Shown here: piece after piece, positions 44,146-56,755 of the stretch | Layout of the letters: each line of letters begins with the position of its first letter | Numbering within the stretch: position 1 is the stretch's first letter | Assembly (NCBI GenBank): GCA_033002965.1 | Contig: JAURVB010003142.1 | Location: 1 to 64,000 of the forward strand | Length of the DNA: 64,000 nt | Source of the DNA: Piper betle | Lineage: Eukaryota; Streptophyta; Magnoliopsida; Piperales; Piperaceae | Direction: 5' to 3' | Notes under the pieces: generated by a model | Told to the model about the DNA's origin: nothing | What the model saw: only the letters and a program-made list of their open reading frames with translations | Database searches by the model: none | Program-made: the position numbers and the translations under genes

Positions 44146-44181
44146 ATCGCAGGAAAATTCCCTACGATCACCCTTACTCTG

Positions 44182-44275
44182 GCCGAGATTAAATCCGTAT
44201 GAGTTGGGTTCGAGTTAGCCAACCTAACCGGGACTTGTAATATGCCGGTTTAGTTCACGAGTGTAGGGTGTTACA
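44182..44275 (-). mobile_element. Terminal fragment of the long-LTR family
   Basis: The complement begins TGTAACACCCTACACTCGTG and follows the first 94 bases of the solo LTR at 8116 with scattered changes. It ends exactly where the truncated copia begins. The rest of the LTR is absent. Confidence 0.75.
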
Positions 44276-46987
44276 AGTTAAACTCACATGCAAGTTTCAT
44301 TAAAAGATGCAATAGTATCAAGTAAATATAGATTATCATAAAAAGACAAGGAACGTGTACCATAATATTTGAATTTAGAAAAAGACTAAACTTATTATTT
44401 CTATATAAACAAGAGTAACTAGATTTATCTAATATAGAAATAGAAACTAATTTTCGTCTAAAAGACGGTACTATATATGTCTCTTTAAAATCCAAATAAT
44501 ATCTTGTCTTCAATAATAGTCTAAACATCCTTATTGCTTCAATTATAATTAATTTGTCATCACCCACATAGATGAATCTTTCAGCATCATTTGGCTTTCA
44601 GTATCATTTGGTTTTCAGCAATTCAGACAACCTTGCATTAACACACTTATGTGAGTAGTAGCACCTGAATCTAGCTACCAAGTGTGTATTGGTAGTGAAG
44701 TTAAATTAACCTCAGAACAAACAAAATTACGAAATCGATCTTTATTTATACGCCAAGTGTGATACTTAGCGAATTCCTTCTTCATATATCCAGGTTTACT
44801 ACAAAAGAAACAGTAAGAAGCCTTATCTTCTTCTTATTTTTGTCCTGATAGGTACTAGCTAAGTGAGCACTTTCAGTATGTTCTTGCGTCAACCTTTCTT
44901 CCTCTTGGACACCATAAGAAATGAGCTGATTAAGAGTTCATTTGTCCCATTGGTAGTTATAACTGACCTTGAATTGATTGAATTGTGTCGGAAGAGAAAT
45001 TAAAACTAAATTTATGAGTAAATCTTCAAATAGCTCTAACTTTAGTACTTTTAGTTTTGAAACAATATTTGACATTTCTAAGATGTACTCTTTTATGCTT
45101 GTTTTACATTTAAACTTTATTAAAATAAAGTTCGACAAAAGTGTACTTGTTTCAGCCTTATCATTTTTTTACAAAACGCTTTTCAATTTCTTTAAGAAAC
45201 TTAATGGTTATAGTAACCTTTTGAGACACATCTCCCCTAAAGGTGTCCAGAATTCCACGCTTCATGATCATAAGACTCGTGCGATTTGAGCATTCCTACT
45301 TCTCAATGTCCCATTTTTTCCTCAATGAAACTTTAATCCGTAAGAGAAGAAGGTTATTCAGTCTTTAATGCAAGGTCAAGATTCATGCAATCGAGGACGA
45401 TCATTACGCTCTCTTTCCAATCCTTAAAAGTTATCTTTTAAGCATTGAAATTGAATTATATTGGCAGAAATTATATAAGCAGATTTATTAACAATATGCC
45501 TATAATAAGATTAATATTCCAAATAATGGTTAATCCCATCAATAGATACCTAGCACAACATTAGTATTTAGTCTTTGGACATAGATATTAATTTATAAGT
45601 AGTCCTCTCAGTGCAGTAATCAAATATTGACAATAAATCCTATCAAATAATAAACCTTCCTTTGGGCTGATTTATTATTTGCATGGAAAGCTTGATAATT
45701 ATCCCATATTTATTATCAGAAATGAATCTAAATGCAGTAATCAAATATAATTATCTCATATTTATTATCAGAAATGAATCTAAATACAGTAATCAAATAT
45801 AATTATCCCATATTTATTATCAAAAATGAATCTAAATACAGTAATCAAATATAAACAATAAATCCTGTCAAATAATAAACCTTCTTTTAGGCCAATTTAT
45901 TATCCACATAAAATCTTAATAATTATCTTATATTGATTAACACAAATGAACATATTATTCTGTCAAATATTAATTTTCCTTTGGGCCGATTAATATTCAC
46001 ATGAATTAAATACTCACAACCGTCTTAATATTAAAAATAAAATAATTTCCACAAAAGGCTATTTTGTTTGCATATTGTAGTCCTTAATAAATTTTAAAAT
46101 ATTAATCATAACTACCATAATTTAAATTTAATAATTCCAAATAACATAAAACTGAAAAGTTTATAAAAATATCTTTATTTGAAAATTTCTGAAATTATAA
46201 CCCTTTTTTACTTTATTTTCCTACACTTGATATTTTACCAAAACAAGACCTTAATTTGGAAATAAATGTCCCAAAGACAATAATTAGTACTGAATTTTGG
46301 AAAACTCCTAATGAGTTGAAGATCTTATCAATTTATTCCATCTTACAACCTAGTATCTTTTGAGATTCTGAATCTTTAGATCTGAATGTGATATGAAAAT
46401 AAATCCATAAATCAAACACAAATCAAATTAATCCTTAATGATCTAATATGAAGTTGGCTATGATGCCATTTGTTAGAACTTTAATAACTTAAACTTAAAA
46501 ATAAAACTCTAACCTTTTAACCAAATTTTACCAGATAATAAAACCATCATCATAAAACTTTATTCTTCTTCATATCAAATCATCAAAGTAAATAGAATAT
46601 GACAACGGAAACATACCTGAATCAATAAAAGTCCGTACTTGAATTCATAAAAGAAAATTGATTCTTCTCTTTTAGGATTATGATTTTACAAATTGAATAT
46701 TAGTTTTCAAAACCAAAGTTTTTAGACGATAAGATGTTAGAACGAAAACTACATATAAATTCAGAGACCATAACCTCTTTATTTATAGCCTTAGTTTTAT
46801 AATTTTAATTTAATCCATCATAGAAGATAAATTACGATAATAATATCTACACATTGAATTTCACACATTTATTTATGATCTCATAAATACTTAACTTTAA
46901 CAGATCAATTCGATTTAGGCTAACCTTAAATAATAATACATGATCAATTCTCATATTCATGTATGTATTTATGTCCAACATCCAACA
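44276..46987 (-). mobile_element. Truncated Ty1/copia: 5' LTR, gag, start of pol
   Basis: The 5' LTR is 46987-46471 (TGTTGGATGTTGG...GTTCTAACA), followed on the minus strand by a primer site (TGGCATCATAGCC). Gag remnants lie at 45138-44938 and 45289-44978, and protease/pre-integrase remnants at 44567-44276. The similarity to the copia at 22904-29054 stops where that element has position 26620, so integrase, RT, RNase H and the 3' LTR are lost. The truncation point touches the LTR fragment at 44182-44275. 45715-45860 has three tandem units of about 57 bp (AAATATAATTATCYCATATTTATTATCARAAATGAATC type). It lies between the two duplicated units. Confidence 0.85.
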
Positions 46988-48499
46988 CTTATGTTTAAAT
47001 CCGAGTGGTTGAGCAATGTAAATAATTTCTTGTAACAAACTGTTTAGGATAGTATTTTTCACATCAAGCTAATGCATAGCCCATTTGTCATTTGTAGCAT
47101 TTGAAAGAACAATGCAAACAATTTTACTTTTAGTAGAGTAAATGAAATCAACAAAAAGCTGATAATGATAGTTTTATTTTTACTAGAGTAAATGAAATCC
47201 ATGCAAAATATTTCTCCAGTTATCAAGCCGCATTGTTCTTATCTGAAAAAAATGCCTTGACTAGAGTAAATGAAATCAAGCCTTGACCTTATTTTAATTT
47301 TGGTATCACTGTCACTAACTCTTAACTCATGGGTTCATACAACTTGTTATGTGGTGCAGATATTTATTAAAACCCAGAGTGGCAAGCCCAATAAGTGATA
47401 GATCAGACTACTTGTTAAGGGTTTAACTGTGTTCACACGGTGGAAGAGAGTGTTGAAAATAATTTTAAATTTAAAACGGATATGAGTTGAGACCTTAATA
47501 AATAATACTAAAAGTTAGAACTGTTTGAATGACTAGCTAGTCATTTTTTATTAACTATAAATATTCTTATAATATCAGATACTCTACCTCATGAGCTACA
47601 CACGTCTTTATTGTGTCTAACCCAATAACCGGTGCAAACTTTTATTAAAGCGAAAATGTAGCAAGCCTAATATGGTGTGGACGATTGTTAAAATCCAAAG
47701 TAGTAGGCCCAATAAGTGGTTGAAAAACACAACTTGTTACGCGTTTAACAATCTTTCGTGTAGGGGGTTTTGAAAATAGTCTCGCATTTTAAATAGATAT
47801 GAGTTGAGACCTTAGATAAGGCTAAAATCTTCTTACTCTACTTCTCTACTCCAAGCTCTGATCAATAATTGGCATCGAAAATACACCTGCATTGGGCTTC
47901 TAGATGCGTTTGATGACTATACTTCTCGGGCAGCTGCCATCAAGGCAACGGGGAATAACTTATTGTGCGGGAGAATAGGTTTTTGTTGTTTGTCTTGTTA
48001 CAAATGCATTCTTGCAATAAGATTTAGTTCTGAATCTTTTGATGTGCTAATATAATCCATTTGAAGATAGCATCCATTTGAAGATAGCATACTTTTTTAT
48101 CAGCAGATAAGTTCGCCAAATTGATGTTCATAGGGATATGCTGCTTATGAGCAGATAGGTTTAGGTGGATTTTTAGATTTGTTATCGGCTTATGAACTTA
48201 CTCTACTCCTTTATCCAATATAAAAGTATAGAGCATTGTTGCGTTCATAATTTCAGCTTGTTTCTCGAAGATAAAAAGCTACTTTTTAGACCCTTGGCAC
48301 AAATCGTTGGAGCATTCAAGACTAAATGACACCTTGATACCCCTGAATTGCGTTTGAGTTCTCCTTCATTCTACACATATGAGAGCCGTGACTATTAGCT
48401 ATTTACTATGTTATTTATAGATAATTTGTTGCTTGCTAGTACTGTAATTATAGATTCTTCTGTTTATGTAGTTAAAAGTACGTCATGTTTGAATTTAAT

Positions 48500-48580
48500 G
48501 GCTCTTTAGTTCGAATATAGTAGAGCACTTGGTAGTTTATAAGCTTCCAAGCAGATGATGGTTCAAATCCATCAAGAGTC
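48500..48580 (+). pseudogene. tRNA-like sequence, copy B
   Basis: Counterpart of 22476-22556, with the same stems and the same expanded anticodon loop (TAGTTTATAAGCTT) but one extra mismatch in the anticodon stem. It follows the same SINE-like reasoning. Confidence 0.45.
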
Positions 48581-48829
48581 AACTGAAATACAGATGAAAT
48601 TTTGACATGTTTGAGAAGCTTTTAGTAAGGCTAGTTACAATTTGCTGCCATGTATTTTCTATTATGTGTAGAATAAAATATTTTTTCATAAAATTTTTGG
48701 TTCCTTAGCTCTAATAGTAAGATCACCGAGGGATCGTTCTCCTAAGGGGATGGTGTTTCAAATTCCCCAACAACCTAGTCACTTAATTTAAAAATGAAAG
48801 GGGAAGTTCATGATCAGTTGATATTATTT

Positions 48830-49165
48830 AGCCTGAAAGTCTGCTTTTTTATATGAATAGTATGAAGTGAAGCTACTTTCAATTTCTTGGTGATCGATCA
48901 ATGCGAGTGGAAAGTGCTACTCCATTAAGGGCATTAAAAAATAGTACTTGACTTGACTCTTTACTAACCCTAAATAGGCGAACAAAATTTTCAGTTCTAA
49001 TTTTCCACCATGATGAATTATGAGGATTAAAGATAATCCCGGTAATTCGCTTCTGTATAACTCATTTCATCGAAAGATACGACTTATCAATATAGTTGTA
49101 ACCTTTTCCACTACCTCCTCATCTCCGGGCTACTTACATCCAATTAATTGAAATTAAACGCGTAG
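48830..49165. repeat. Second, shorter copy of the BAHD 5' flank
   Basis: Motifs such as GAAGTGAAGCTAC, TTTCTTGGTGATCGATCAA and CTTACATCCAAT follow the same order here as in the 5' flank of the intact gene at 51850-52500. The segment is absent from copy A. It may be what is left of a third duplicated unit whose gene was lost. Confidence 0.55.
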
Positions 49166-49571
49166 CTAATATATATTCATATCCAGTACGCTTATTAAGT
49201 GGCAGCTAGCCGCTCTGCTTCTTCAATTCCGTGTACATGAAAAAGCAAAGGCAGTACATATATTACCTCATTGATGATTTAGCACATGCTCTGCGACAAC
49301 CCAAGAAGATCAATCACTACAAGACCGGGCACAGCTAGGTCCAAAAAATTACAACCCAATATTATTGCCACAAATCACGACAAGTACAGAAGCAATAGAT
49401 CAGCACATCACAAACAGAAGATACATCAAGCTCAACATCATACTAGTAGAACAGAGGCTGCAGGGAGTTCTTGCGAGAGATTAATTAACATTACGGGTAC
49501 TACTGACAAATACTTATAATAAAACATATAATTAATACGTGCCCAGGCAGCATTTGAGAGACATATGGAGT

Positions 49572-51578
49572 TCATATGTATAATATATATATAAAGCTAG
49601 AGAGAGGAAAGGATGTTGACTGGGGGACGGGTTGGAGCGTGGATTGGAGTTGGGAGGTGAAGGTACGCATAGCAGAAGCAGGCAAGCAGATGGGAACCAG
49701 AATGCCCTCCTCCCCACCCTTGGGGTTCTTGAAGGGGATGAAGAAGCTGGAAACCCCAGGAATGGCCCCAACCCCACCCATGGCCGGCCCGCCATACACT
49801 GCCTTCCCCCACCCAAAATCCACATCTCCAAAACCTGCACGCTTCAAGTCCGACACCAAGAAGGTGCCCACCACGGTAAAATGCGGTTTCCCCTTGAGCA
49901 CCAACATGTCCGCCAACGACCTCATGTACTCCTCCGTCACCTCGCCTTTAGCCTTCTTCACCAGCTCGAGCGCGTACTCCAATGGCCGCCCGCTCAGCTC
50001 CCCCGCCGTGGCCACCGCGACGGGGAAGGCGAAGGCGTTTCCGTAGTACCCGGCTGGGAGCGGCGGGTCGAACCGGGAGCGGGAGTTGACGATGCAGATG
50101 ATCCGGACCTGCTCGGCCGGGTCGGGCCGCAGCGCGGTGGTCCGGCAGCGCCAGAGGAAGGCAGAGAGGATCTCGAAGGTGGAGGAGGAGGCGCGGAGAT
50201 GGCGGGGGAGGCGCTGCCGCAGAGCTGCTAGCTCGGCTGCGCCGAAGAAGAAGGAGCGGTGGGCCATGTCGGGGAAGGGGACGAGGGTGCCCTCGACCTG
50301 GTCGTACTCCGGGTGGGCGCAGGTCACGGTGGGGGGATCCCGGGCACTGAGCAGGTGGCGCTGCCACACCGGTGGGACGGTCGGGGAGGGTGCGCCTCGG
50401 CACATCTCTCCCACCGCGTTCATGAACTGGACCAACCCGGCCGCGTCGCTCATGGCGTGGTTGAGTCTGATGGCGAAGATGAATCCCCCACATGCCAGCC
50501 TCGTCACCTTCCAAACAAATACATGCGTTCCTTTTATTTATGTGGAAATTCATGTATGGGCATGTAAAAAATATAATATAATTTGTTCCTTTTGGGAAAA
50601 AATAATAATTTGTTGCTAAAGTATTTAAAATTTAAATTTAAATTTCTTTAAAATTGAAAATTTATCTTGTTTGTCAATAAATTATTCATGAATTATTAGG
50701 TTATTCTAAAATTTAATTCACCTAATTTAACAATCCAAATTATTTTATATAAAATTTAAATTTATTTTATTAATGTTATTTAATTTAAACACATGTGCAC
50801 AATCTACATACAAGAGGTCAGATTAATTGTTAGTTTGAGAATTCTGATTTTGCAATTGTAACAACCCTTTTTATACTCCAAGGATTCTCCATATCTCTTT
50901 TTTTCTTTTCTTTCAACTGCTTATATAAATTAAAACCAAAAAAAGGATATATTAGTCATAAGTAGGTTTAAGGTTGGTTTTGTTGTTTATTAATATTTAA
51001 AAAATTTTTAATTCAATTTTTTTAAAAACTAAATATAAGAACATCATCTATTAAATATTTAAATTTATTTATTTATTACATGTTAAGTAAACCAATTTGT
51101 ACTTATTTATTGCATGCCGTACATATGTTACCTGAAATAAAAGCAGAGGGCAGTTGGTGACCCCGACGGAGCCGGGAACCTCGTAGAGAAGTTGGTCGAA
51201 GCATGGGAAGGGAGGTTGGAGGGCGTCCCCGAAAACGGAGAGACGGACGTCAGCGTCGGCCTCAATGAAGAGAACGCCCTCGCCGTTGCACTCCACGCTC
51301 AGCTTCCTGTTGGGTCCTTCCCTCAACCTGCCGGCAAAAGGGTAGTAAGGAACCAGTGCCCTGGCCAGCCCATCCCTGATTACTGCAACCGGGTCCTTCC
51401 CCACCATCCTCCCATCCGCCCGGTAGAACTGGATCACCGGGATGTGGAACCGGAGCCCTTCTTGGTCGTCTATGTCCGACAGCTGCTTCCACTCGTACGG
51501 CGTTGCAACCGCCGGCTTCACAAGCTCGGCCTCCTTCCTTCTCACGCTAAACTTTAGTTGGGAGCTAGTGTCGGCCAT
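49572..51578 (-). CDS. BAHD acyltransferase, benzyl alcohol benzoyltransferase-like
   Basis: Two exons, 51578-51132 and 50507-49572, joined give 460 codons, a normal BAHD length. The intron breaks after Gln149 in the ...[11 protein letters not shown]... stretch, the conserved BAHD intron place, with GT/AG borders. The catalytic HxxxD motif is HAMSD (166-170) and the structural DFGWG motif is at 379-383; both are complete. Other family blocks seen are [26 protein letters not shown] and [21 protein letters not shown] enzymes move an acyl group from acyl-CoA to an alcohol or amine in the cytosol. The overall sequence is closest to the clade with benzyl alcohol O-benzoyltransferases and fruit/flower ester-forming AATs; the exact substrate is not readable from sequence. 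The C-terminal tail after LQSTLQ is about 20 residues longer and more hydrophobic than usual. Coding GC is far above the surroundings. A paralogue (29156-38580) is dead, so this is the only working copy here. Confidence 0.93.
50508..51131 (-). other. Intron of the intact BAHD gene
   Basis: 624 bp, AT-rich, donor GTAACA and acceptor TTTGGAAG. It separates the N-terminal part from the HxxxD-bearing part, as in most BAHD genes with one intron. Confidence 0.92.
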
Positions 51579-51732
51579 GGCTACTGTATAAGAGTGACTA
51601 GCAAGGTCTGCTAGAGGGGAAGCTTTCCTAAATACTCAATAATAAGCCGTCCACTGAACAAGGAATATGATGACTGTTTGGAAAAGCTAGAAGACCACTC
51701 GAAGTGCTGCTCCCCGCCGATGGGAATGTGGG

Positions 51733-51740
51733 GTTATATA
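51733..51740 (-). promoter_or_regulatory. TATA box of the intact BAHD gene
   Basis: CTATATAACC on the minus strand, 155 bases upstream of the ATG. This predicts a transcript start near 51705 and a 5' leader of about 125 bases. The block between TATA box and ATG is conserved with copy A. Confidence 0.65.
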
Positions 51741-53110
51741 GAGGGTGGGAGGGGCCTCGATCAGTGCTGGGTGGGGCTGCTCGTGTTTTTTCTGGGTGAT
51801 GATAACCAGAGAGCTACATACTAGTTGGTAGAATTTACAGTGAAAGTACTCGTGTTTTTTTTAATATGAATGAATAATAGAAGTGAAGCTACAATCCCAA
51901 TTTCTTGATGATCGATCAACGCAGGTGGAAATTGCTACTGCATTTAGTATAGTTGACTTGACGCTTATAAATTAACCCTCCATAGGCAAAGAAATTTTTT
52001 TCTAATTTTTCATTGACTAAGGAGATGAAATTATAAAAAGATAAATATTGAGAATTAGAGACCTTATTATTCACCTTTGAAGACGGTTGTATCCTTCTCC
52101 ATAACTTCTTCTTCAAATTAATGAGGTTAAAAATTACTTTAAAAGTATTATTAGAATAAATATTAGGATTATTATAAAGTTTGGAAAACTAAATTAATAC
52201 ACATTACGGGCAACTTTCCAAGCACGTCCACTTAAAAAAGAAAAAGAACGACTTTGCATGTATATATTTTTATATATCGAACCCGTTGGATCACAAGTGA
52301 GATCATAAGCAGCTTCGAGCTAATATCGATCATTATAATTATCAGTCAATGGCTACGAATGATGCTTTCCTTGATCTTTCTTCGTGAAAGTTGTTTCTGT
52401 ACTTGAAAATTGTCGAGTACGTAGTACCAAGCTCCCCATATTGATCAAGTTGAAAACTTCCGGTTACTTACATCCAATAATTTATAGGTAAAACGTATGG
52501 CCTACAAATTTAATACACCAATCAGTGAGTGAAAGGTGTAGCTTATATTATATATAATAATATCCACTACGTTTAATTTTCGTGGTCAGTTTTAAGAGTT
52601 CCATGCACTAGTATTTTAGGTTTATTTAATTAGCATAAAAAATAGAAAATCTATGAATTTATATATGATAATTGATCATGTCATGAACAACATTAATTTT
52701 CTATTAGAAATTATTTATTTACTTTGTGGGGAGATGCAAGAAAGACTTCTACCAAAGCAGCTTCCTTCGAAAATTTTATGGAAACATTATTTTTAATAAA
52801 AAACACTTGAAGAAAGGGAATTTTTAAAAAAAAGAGATTTCTATCTCAATTTTCATTGTAATTAAATCTTTATAAATTATAACTTAAATAGTTTCATACA
52901 CTTAACGTTTTTTATTATATTTTTTAGGCCAACCAAATGATCAATTACCAATTAATATATGATCCATTAGTACTTATTACTGATTACAGAAATTAAGCTT
53001 TTATTTCATCCCGCATTTCAAAATTAAAATGATATCTCAAAATGAATCAAGTAAAACATTTATGTTTAGAAATTCTTATCAGAATATCTTGTGCAAACTT
53101 TTAAGGTTCT

Positions 53111-53170
<60 letters not shown>

Positions 53171-54502
53171 GCTGTGTGGTTATTTCTGTATGTACGTAAG
53201 TGCAGTCGTTATAAGTTATAGTAATGGGTGGGTAATGGATAATTCTGTTAGTTTTTTTTAAAAGAAATTATTTTAAATCAAAAAATAAAATATCTTCTCA
53301 CATTAATGCAATCCCCGAACAGTGACAAAATGTCGAGTTTCGCATGTTAGATTCCTTCCAGGCATAGAACGAATAATGCGTGTGACCCATGCCCGTTAGC
53401 ACCATTGATGTTTCTATTTTATTTTTAATTTTTTAACGCCGTTTTGATTGGTGTGTATCGCGATCGACTGTTCATATCGGAGTGTACCACGTTTGTTTAA
53501 TTTTTTTTTGTGAAAAGTGTTTAATTTTTTTAAAAGAAAAAGAAAAGAAAAGAAAGGAAGCATCCCAGAAATAAGGTTAGTCCAAGTCAAGTCGAAATTG
53601 ATAAGTATAAAAGGCAGAAAGGTCGTGATTGCGTGACAAAATTATCAAAGTGTTACTCACGTTTTTTGACCAGTCAAAGTCTTCGTCATGTACACTTTCG
53701 GATAGGTTCAGTTTTGCAATGAATTGAGAAGGTGTTTCTCATTTCAAAAGTTGTATTATTAGCCGAACAAATATAATAATGTTCAGATTTAATTTAGTTC
53801 ATATTTGAGATATTTTGATTTCTAGCTAGCTAAATGGTGAGCTAATATATTTAAATACCTTACTGGAACATTGTAGGCGGGTTATCAAGGAATTTAGGGC
53901 TGCAAGTAGTTGGCCAATTTAATCTTTTTATCTATTGTTTTGAATTAAATCAAAATAAAATAATTAATTATTTTATTACTATTTATAAATTGGTAAATTT
54001 AATTACTTCTTTTATCTTTGAAACGAAAATAACAAAAGCATCTAGTACTGTTACCATTTTACTAATTTGTCCTTTTATTTATTGTAGTTATTTGTTTTTT
54101 AAAAGTAAAAATATAGTATATTGATCTATATAAATAATTAATAATATCATTATTATTATCATGCATAATTAAAATATTATATTATTTTATTCTATTAAAA
54201 ATTGGTTTAACGTAAATATGTGGTACAAGTGGCACTAAAATTTGTGATCTTGACAAGAGTTTTGTGTTGCAAAGAGTTAATTATGTAGCTCAAATTAAAA
54301 TTTACTAAATGTTAATTGTTTATATTCGGTTAAGATGGTTAAAAGTTTATAACAACAAATAGACAAGAAAGCGATTGATGGTGAAATAACATTTAATGAT
54401 CTAGAAATTTGTAAATGATAATAATAATTGATATAAATACACACACACACACACTCAGAGGGCTGATTGGGTGAGCCAGGAGGAGAAATTTCTCTACCCC
54501 AA
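51741..54502. other. 5' flank of the intact BAHD gene, no gene seen
   Basis: AT-rich sequence shared with copy A up to about 54150, then unshared sequence with a short (CA)n run near 54438-54453. I recognise no exon or RNA gene. Confidence 0.6.
53114..53166. repeat. (TA)n microsatellite
   Basis: About 26 TA repeats, at the same site as 43033-43072 in copy A. No element has inserted here. Confidence 0.95.
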
Positions 54503-56727
54503 TGTAACACCTAAAGTCTGGGTTCATTTGCGAACTGAACCGGAGTGTTAAGAGTCACCCGACTAAATTGGTCAACCCAAACCTAATTTGAATGGATCTA
54601 TTCTCGGCGTTTTAAGATGGAATATAAATATCGTTATGCATATATGAAATACAAAGAACCCTAACAAAATATTACGTAAATGATATGACAAACAATTAAC
54701 ACTAAAAAGCAATCACAATAAAAGTTTTAAATTCAAATTGATAGAGTCTTCTATAAAAGTGCAATAAGGGGCCAACTTGTCAAAATAACAATATATAAAT
54801 ATATATCACCACACCATACAAAATTCCTCACTTCTTGTCATATTATAGTTTTCACAGTAATAACATCAAAGACATAAGTCTAGACCCCTCTGTTCATCAT
54901 ATCTATCACAGTCATTTATCAATTTCACAAACATTACTATCATCTTATCATGAAGCATACATTACAACATGCTATATCGTAAAAAAAACACAATAGTCCA
55001 AACACATATCACATTAGATTTGTGTGTGCACATAGCAATTAATGCTTCTCCATCCACACCGGCATATCAGACTTCTGCTCCTTACCTACATATATAATAG
55101 AAAACCATCAATAACAAGTGTTACTAGTTTAGAAATAATTAAAACAAGTTGACAAATAAGAGTTGACTCTAATTTTGAAGAAAAACCATATATATCTTCT
55201 GCTAAACTCTCATAAGCACATCTACTTGGGAGCCATTGGACCGTGGCCATAGCATCTAGGACTGACCGGTCTATTGATGCATCTCTTGGCATTTTCCAAT
55301 ATTACTTTTTGTCCCTTGGGACTTATTAGTATATCTTAAGCCCTCTCTTCTCCTCCACATTTTCCCTAGCCTTGAGCACAAAGACCGAGTACTTTCAAGA
55401 AGTCTCGTTCAGCACCCTTTGAACTACATATCCAAACGTGTGATCTACTAAATAGTTCTGTAAACCTCCATGTTTTTCCAAGTGTATGGAACTCAAAACG
55501 TGGAGTTGTCAGGATCCCTCGAGAATGGAATAACCCTCTCACTAATTTAAAACCCACTATGACTAGCGCGTGTACCCACTCATAGTATGTGCGAGTTGGT
55601 TTCACTATCTCTTGTTTTATTGAAAATTAGATAAAATTATATATAAGTTTGGGAATAGATTTATATAATAGGCCCGAAGGCAACTTGAGGTGGATACTTT
55701 TTTCGAAAATAAACTCGAGGGTTCTCATCCTTGAAGGTTATTAATCTGGAAAATGATCATCTACAATAAAACACCACTTAACCCGTCATGTAGTCAATAA
55801 GATAATTCACTATAGAGCAGAATGAAAAAATAGAGAACGTGTCTAAAATGAACCTGATAGAAGCTTCAAGTGATGTCTCGCACTTAGGCGGTGAGCTCCT
55901 ACTCCGTACCTACACAATCAAACTAAATTCTAATGCCCAAGCTAGCTATATAATGCATGAATGAAATGGATGTATTGAAATCATTACAAAATTATGAATT
56001 ATATAATTACTAACATTACTATCAGACTATCAACAAATGAATTAATTTAACAACCAACAATATAAAATCTTCTTATTGTTACTTTTAAATAGCTCCTACA
56101 TCACAATTTTGAAACTTATCTTCATCTCGTATCAATTCTCATTCTGAATAGCTTTCTAATGAAATAATTAATTAACATACACAATTATAACCCTAATACC
56201 TAACTTCATAATTTTTAATATCATCATATCTTAGTATATTTTATAAGCAAATAATTAGAAATACAAGTAATCGTTATCAATCTTAATTACATATAGAAAT
56301 TCATTCATTAACAAATAATTAGCACAAAATTTCAAAAATTAACATATTAACAAAATATAAAAAAATTATAAATTTATGAATGATATACATAATGATCAAA
56401 ATAAATTATAATTTTAAGTTTTGAGAACCGATAAGCGTCTCACAATGATTCGAAATCGAATCAGTGACTAACCCAGCCAAAAAATAATAAATAGCCTATC
56501 CTAACACAATAAACAACCTAAATCTTATTTTATTGTCTAAAAAAAAATTCAGGCGTACTCCAATATACTATGATAACTCATTTTGCTACTATGTTACTAA
56601 CATTTTTATCATTTACTTAGGTACACATGGCCTTCATGGCTCATAACACACAGCCGGACTTGGTCTCAGTACAAATATTCTAAAACTGAGTTGACTAAAA
56701 ATAACGGTTGAATCAACCGGTTCCGAC
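54503..56727 (+). mobile_element. Degenerate copy of the long solo-LTR family
   Basis: It starts TGTAACACCTAAAGTCTGGG and follows the solo LTR at 8116-11190 colinearly, including the stretch GGAACTCAAAACGTGGAGTTG (compare 9109) and the end-proximal AACGGTTGAATCAACCGGTT (compare 11131). It is much more diverged and lacks the GC-rich interior (counterpart of 10010-10740). It breaks off at 56727 about 30 bases before the expected end, at a (TA)n tract followed by the palindromic element. Confidence 0.75.
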
Positions 56728-56755
56728 TATATATATATATATAGAAAATATTTTC

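Larger units (their letters stand above)
46988..49571. other. 3' flank of the intact BAHD gene
   Basis: Host DNA without a gene call. It includes the copy-B versions of the short exon-like pieces (47905-47980 and 48262-48330) and the tRNA-like sequence. 49170-49460 is strongly conserved with 22620-22903 and lies just downstream of the BAHD stop, so part may be 3' untranslated region. I could not fix a polyadenylation site. Confidence 0.45.
46988..54150. repeat. Tandem segmental duplication, copy B (nearly uninterrupted)
   Basis: 7.16 kb aligning with the host blocks of copy A. It holds the intact BAHD gene and both flanks, and shows the empty sites for the insertions in copy A. Compared with A it has an extra block at 48628-49165 and lacks a stretch around 52074. 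Confidence 0.85.

Noticed and set aside
48710..48785. Another tRNA-like sequence
   Set aside because: An A-box-like TTAGCTC and a TTCAAAT are present, but the acceptor and anticodon stems do not pair well.
49576..50619. Plus-strand frames of 100-199 codons opposite the BAHD gene
   Set aside because: They are shadows of the GC-rich coding exon on the other strand, with no domain signature.
51069..51131. Extension of BAHD exon 1 into an unspliced frame
   Set aside because: The continuation runs into the intron. The GT/AG borders and the conserved intron position support splicing at 51132.
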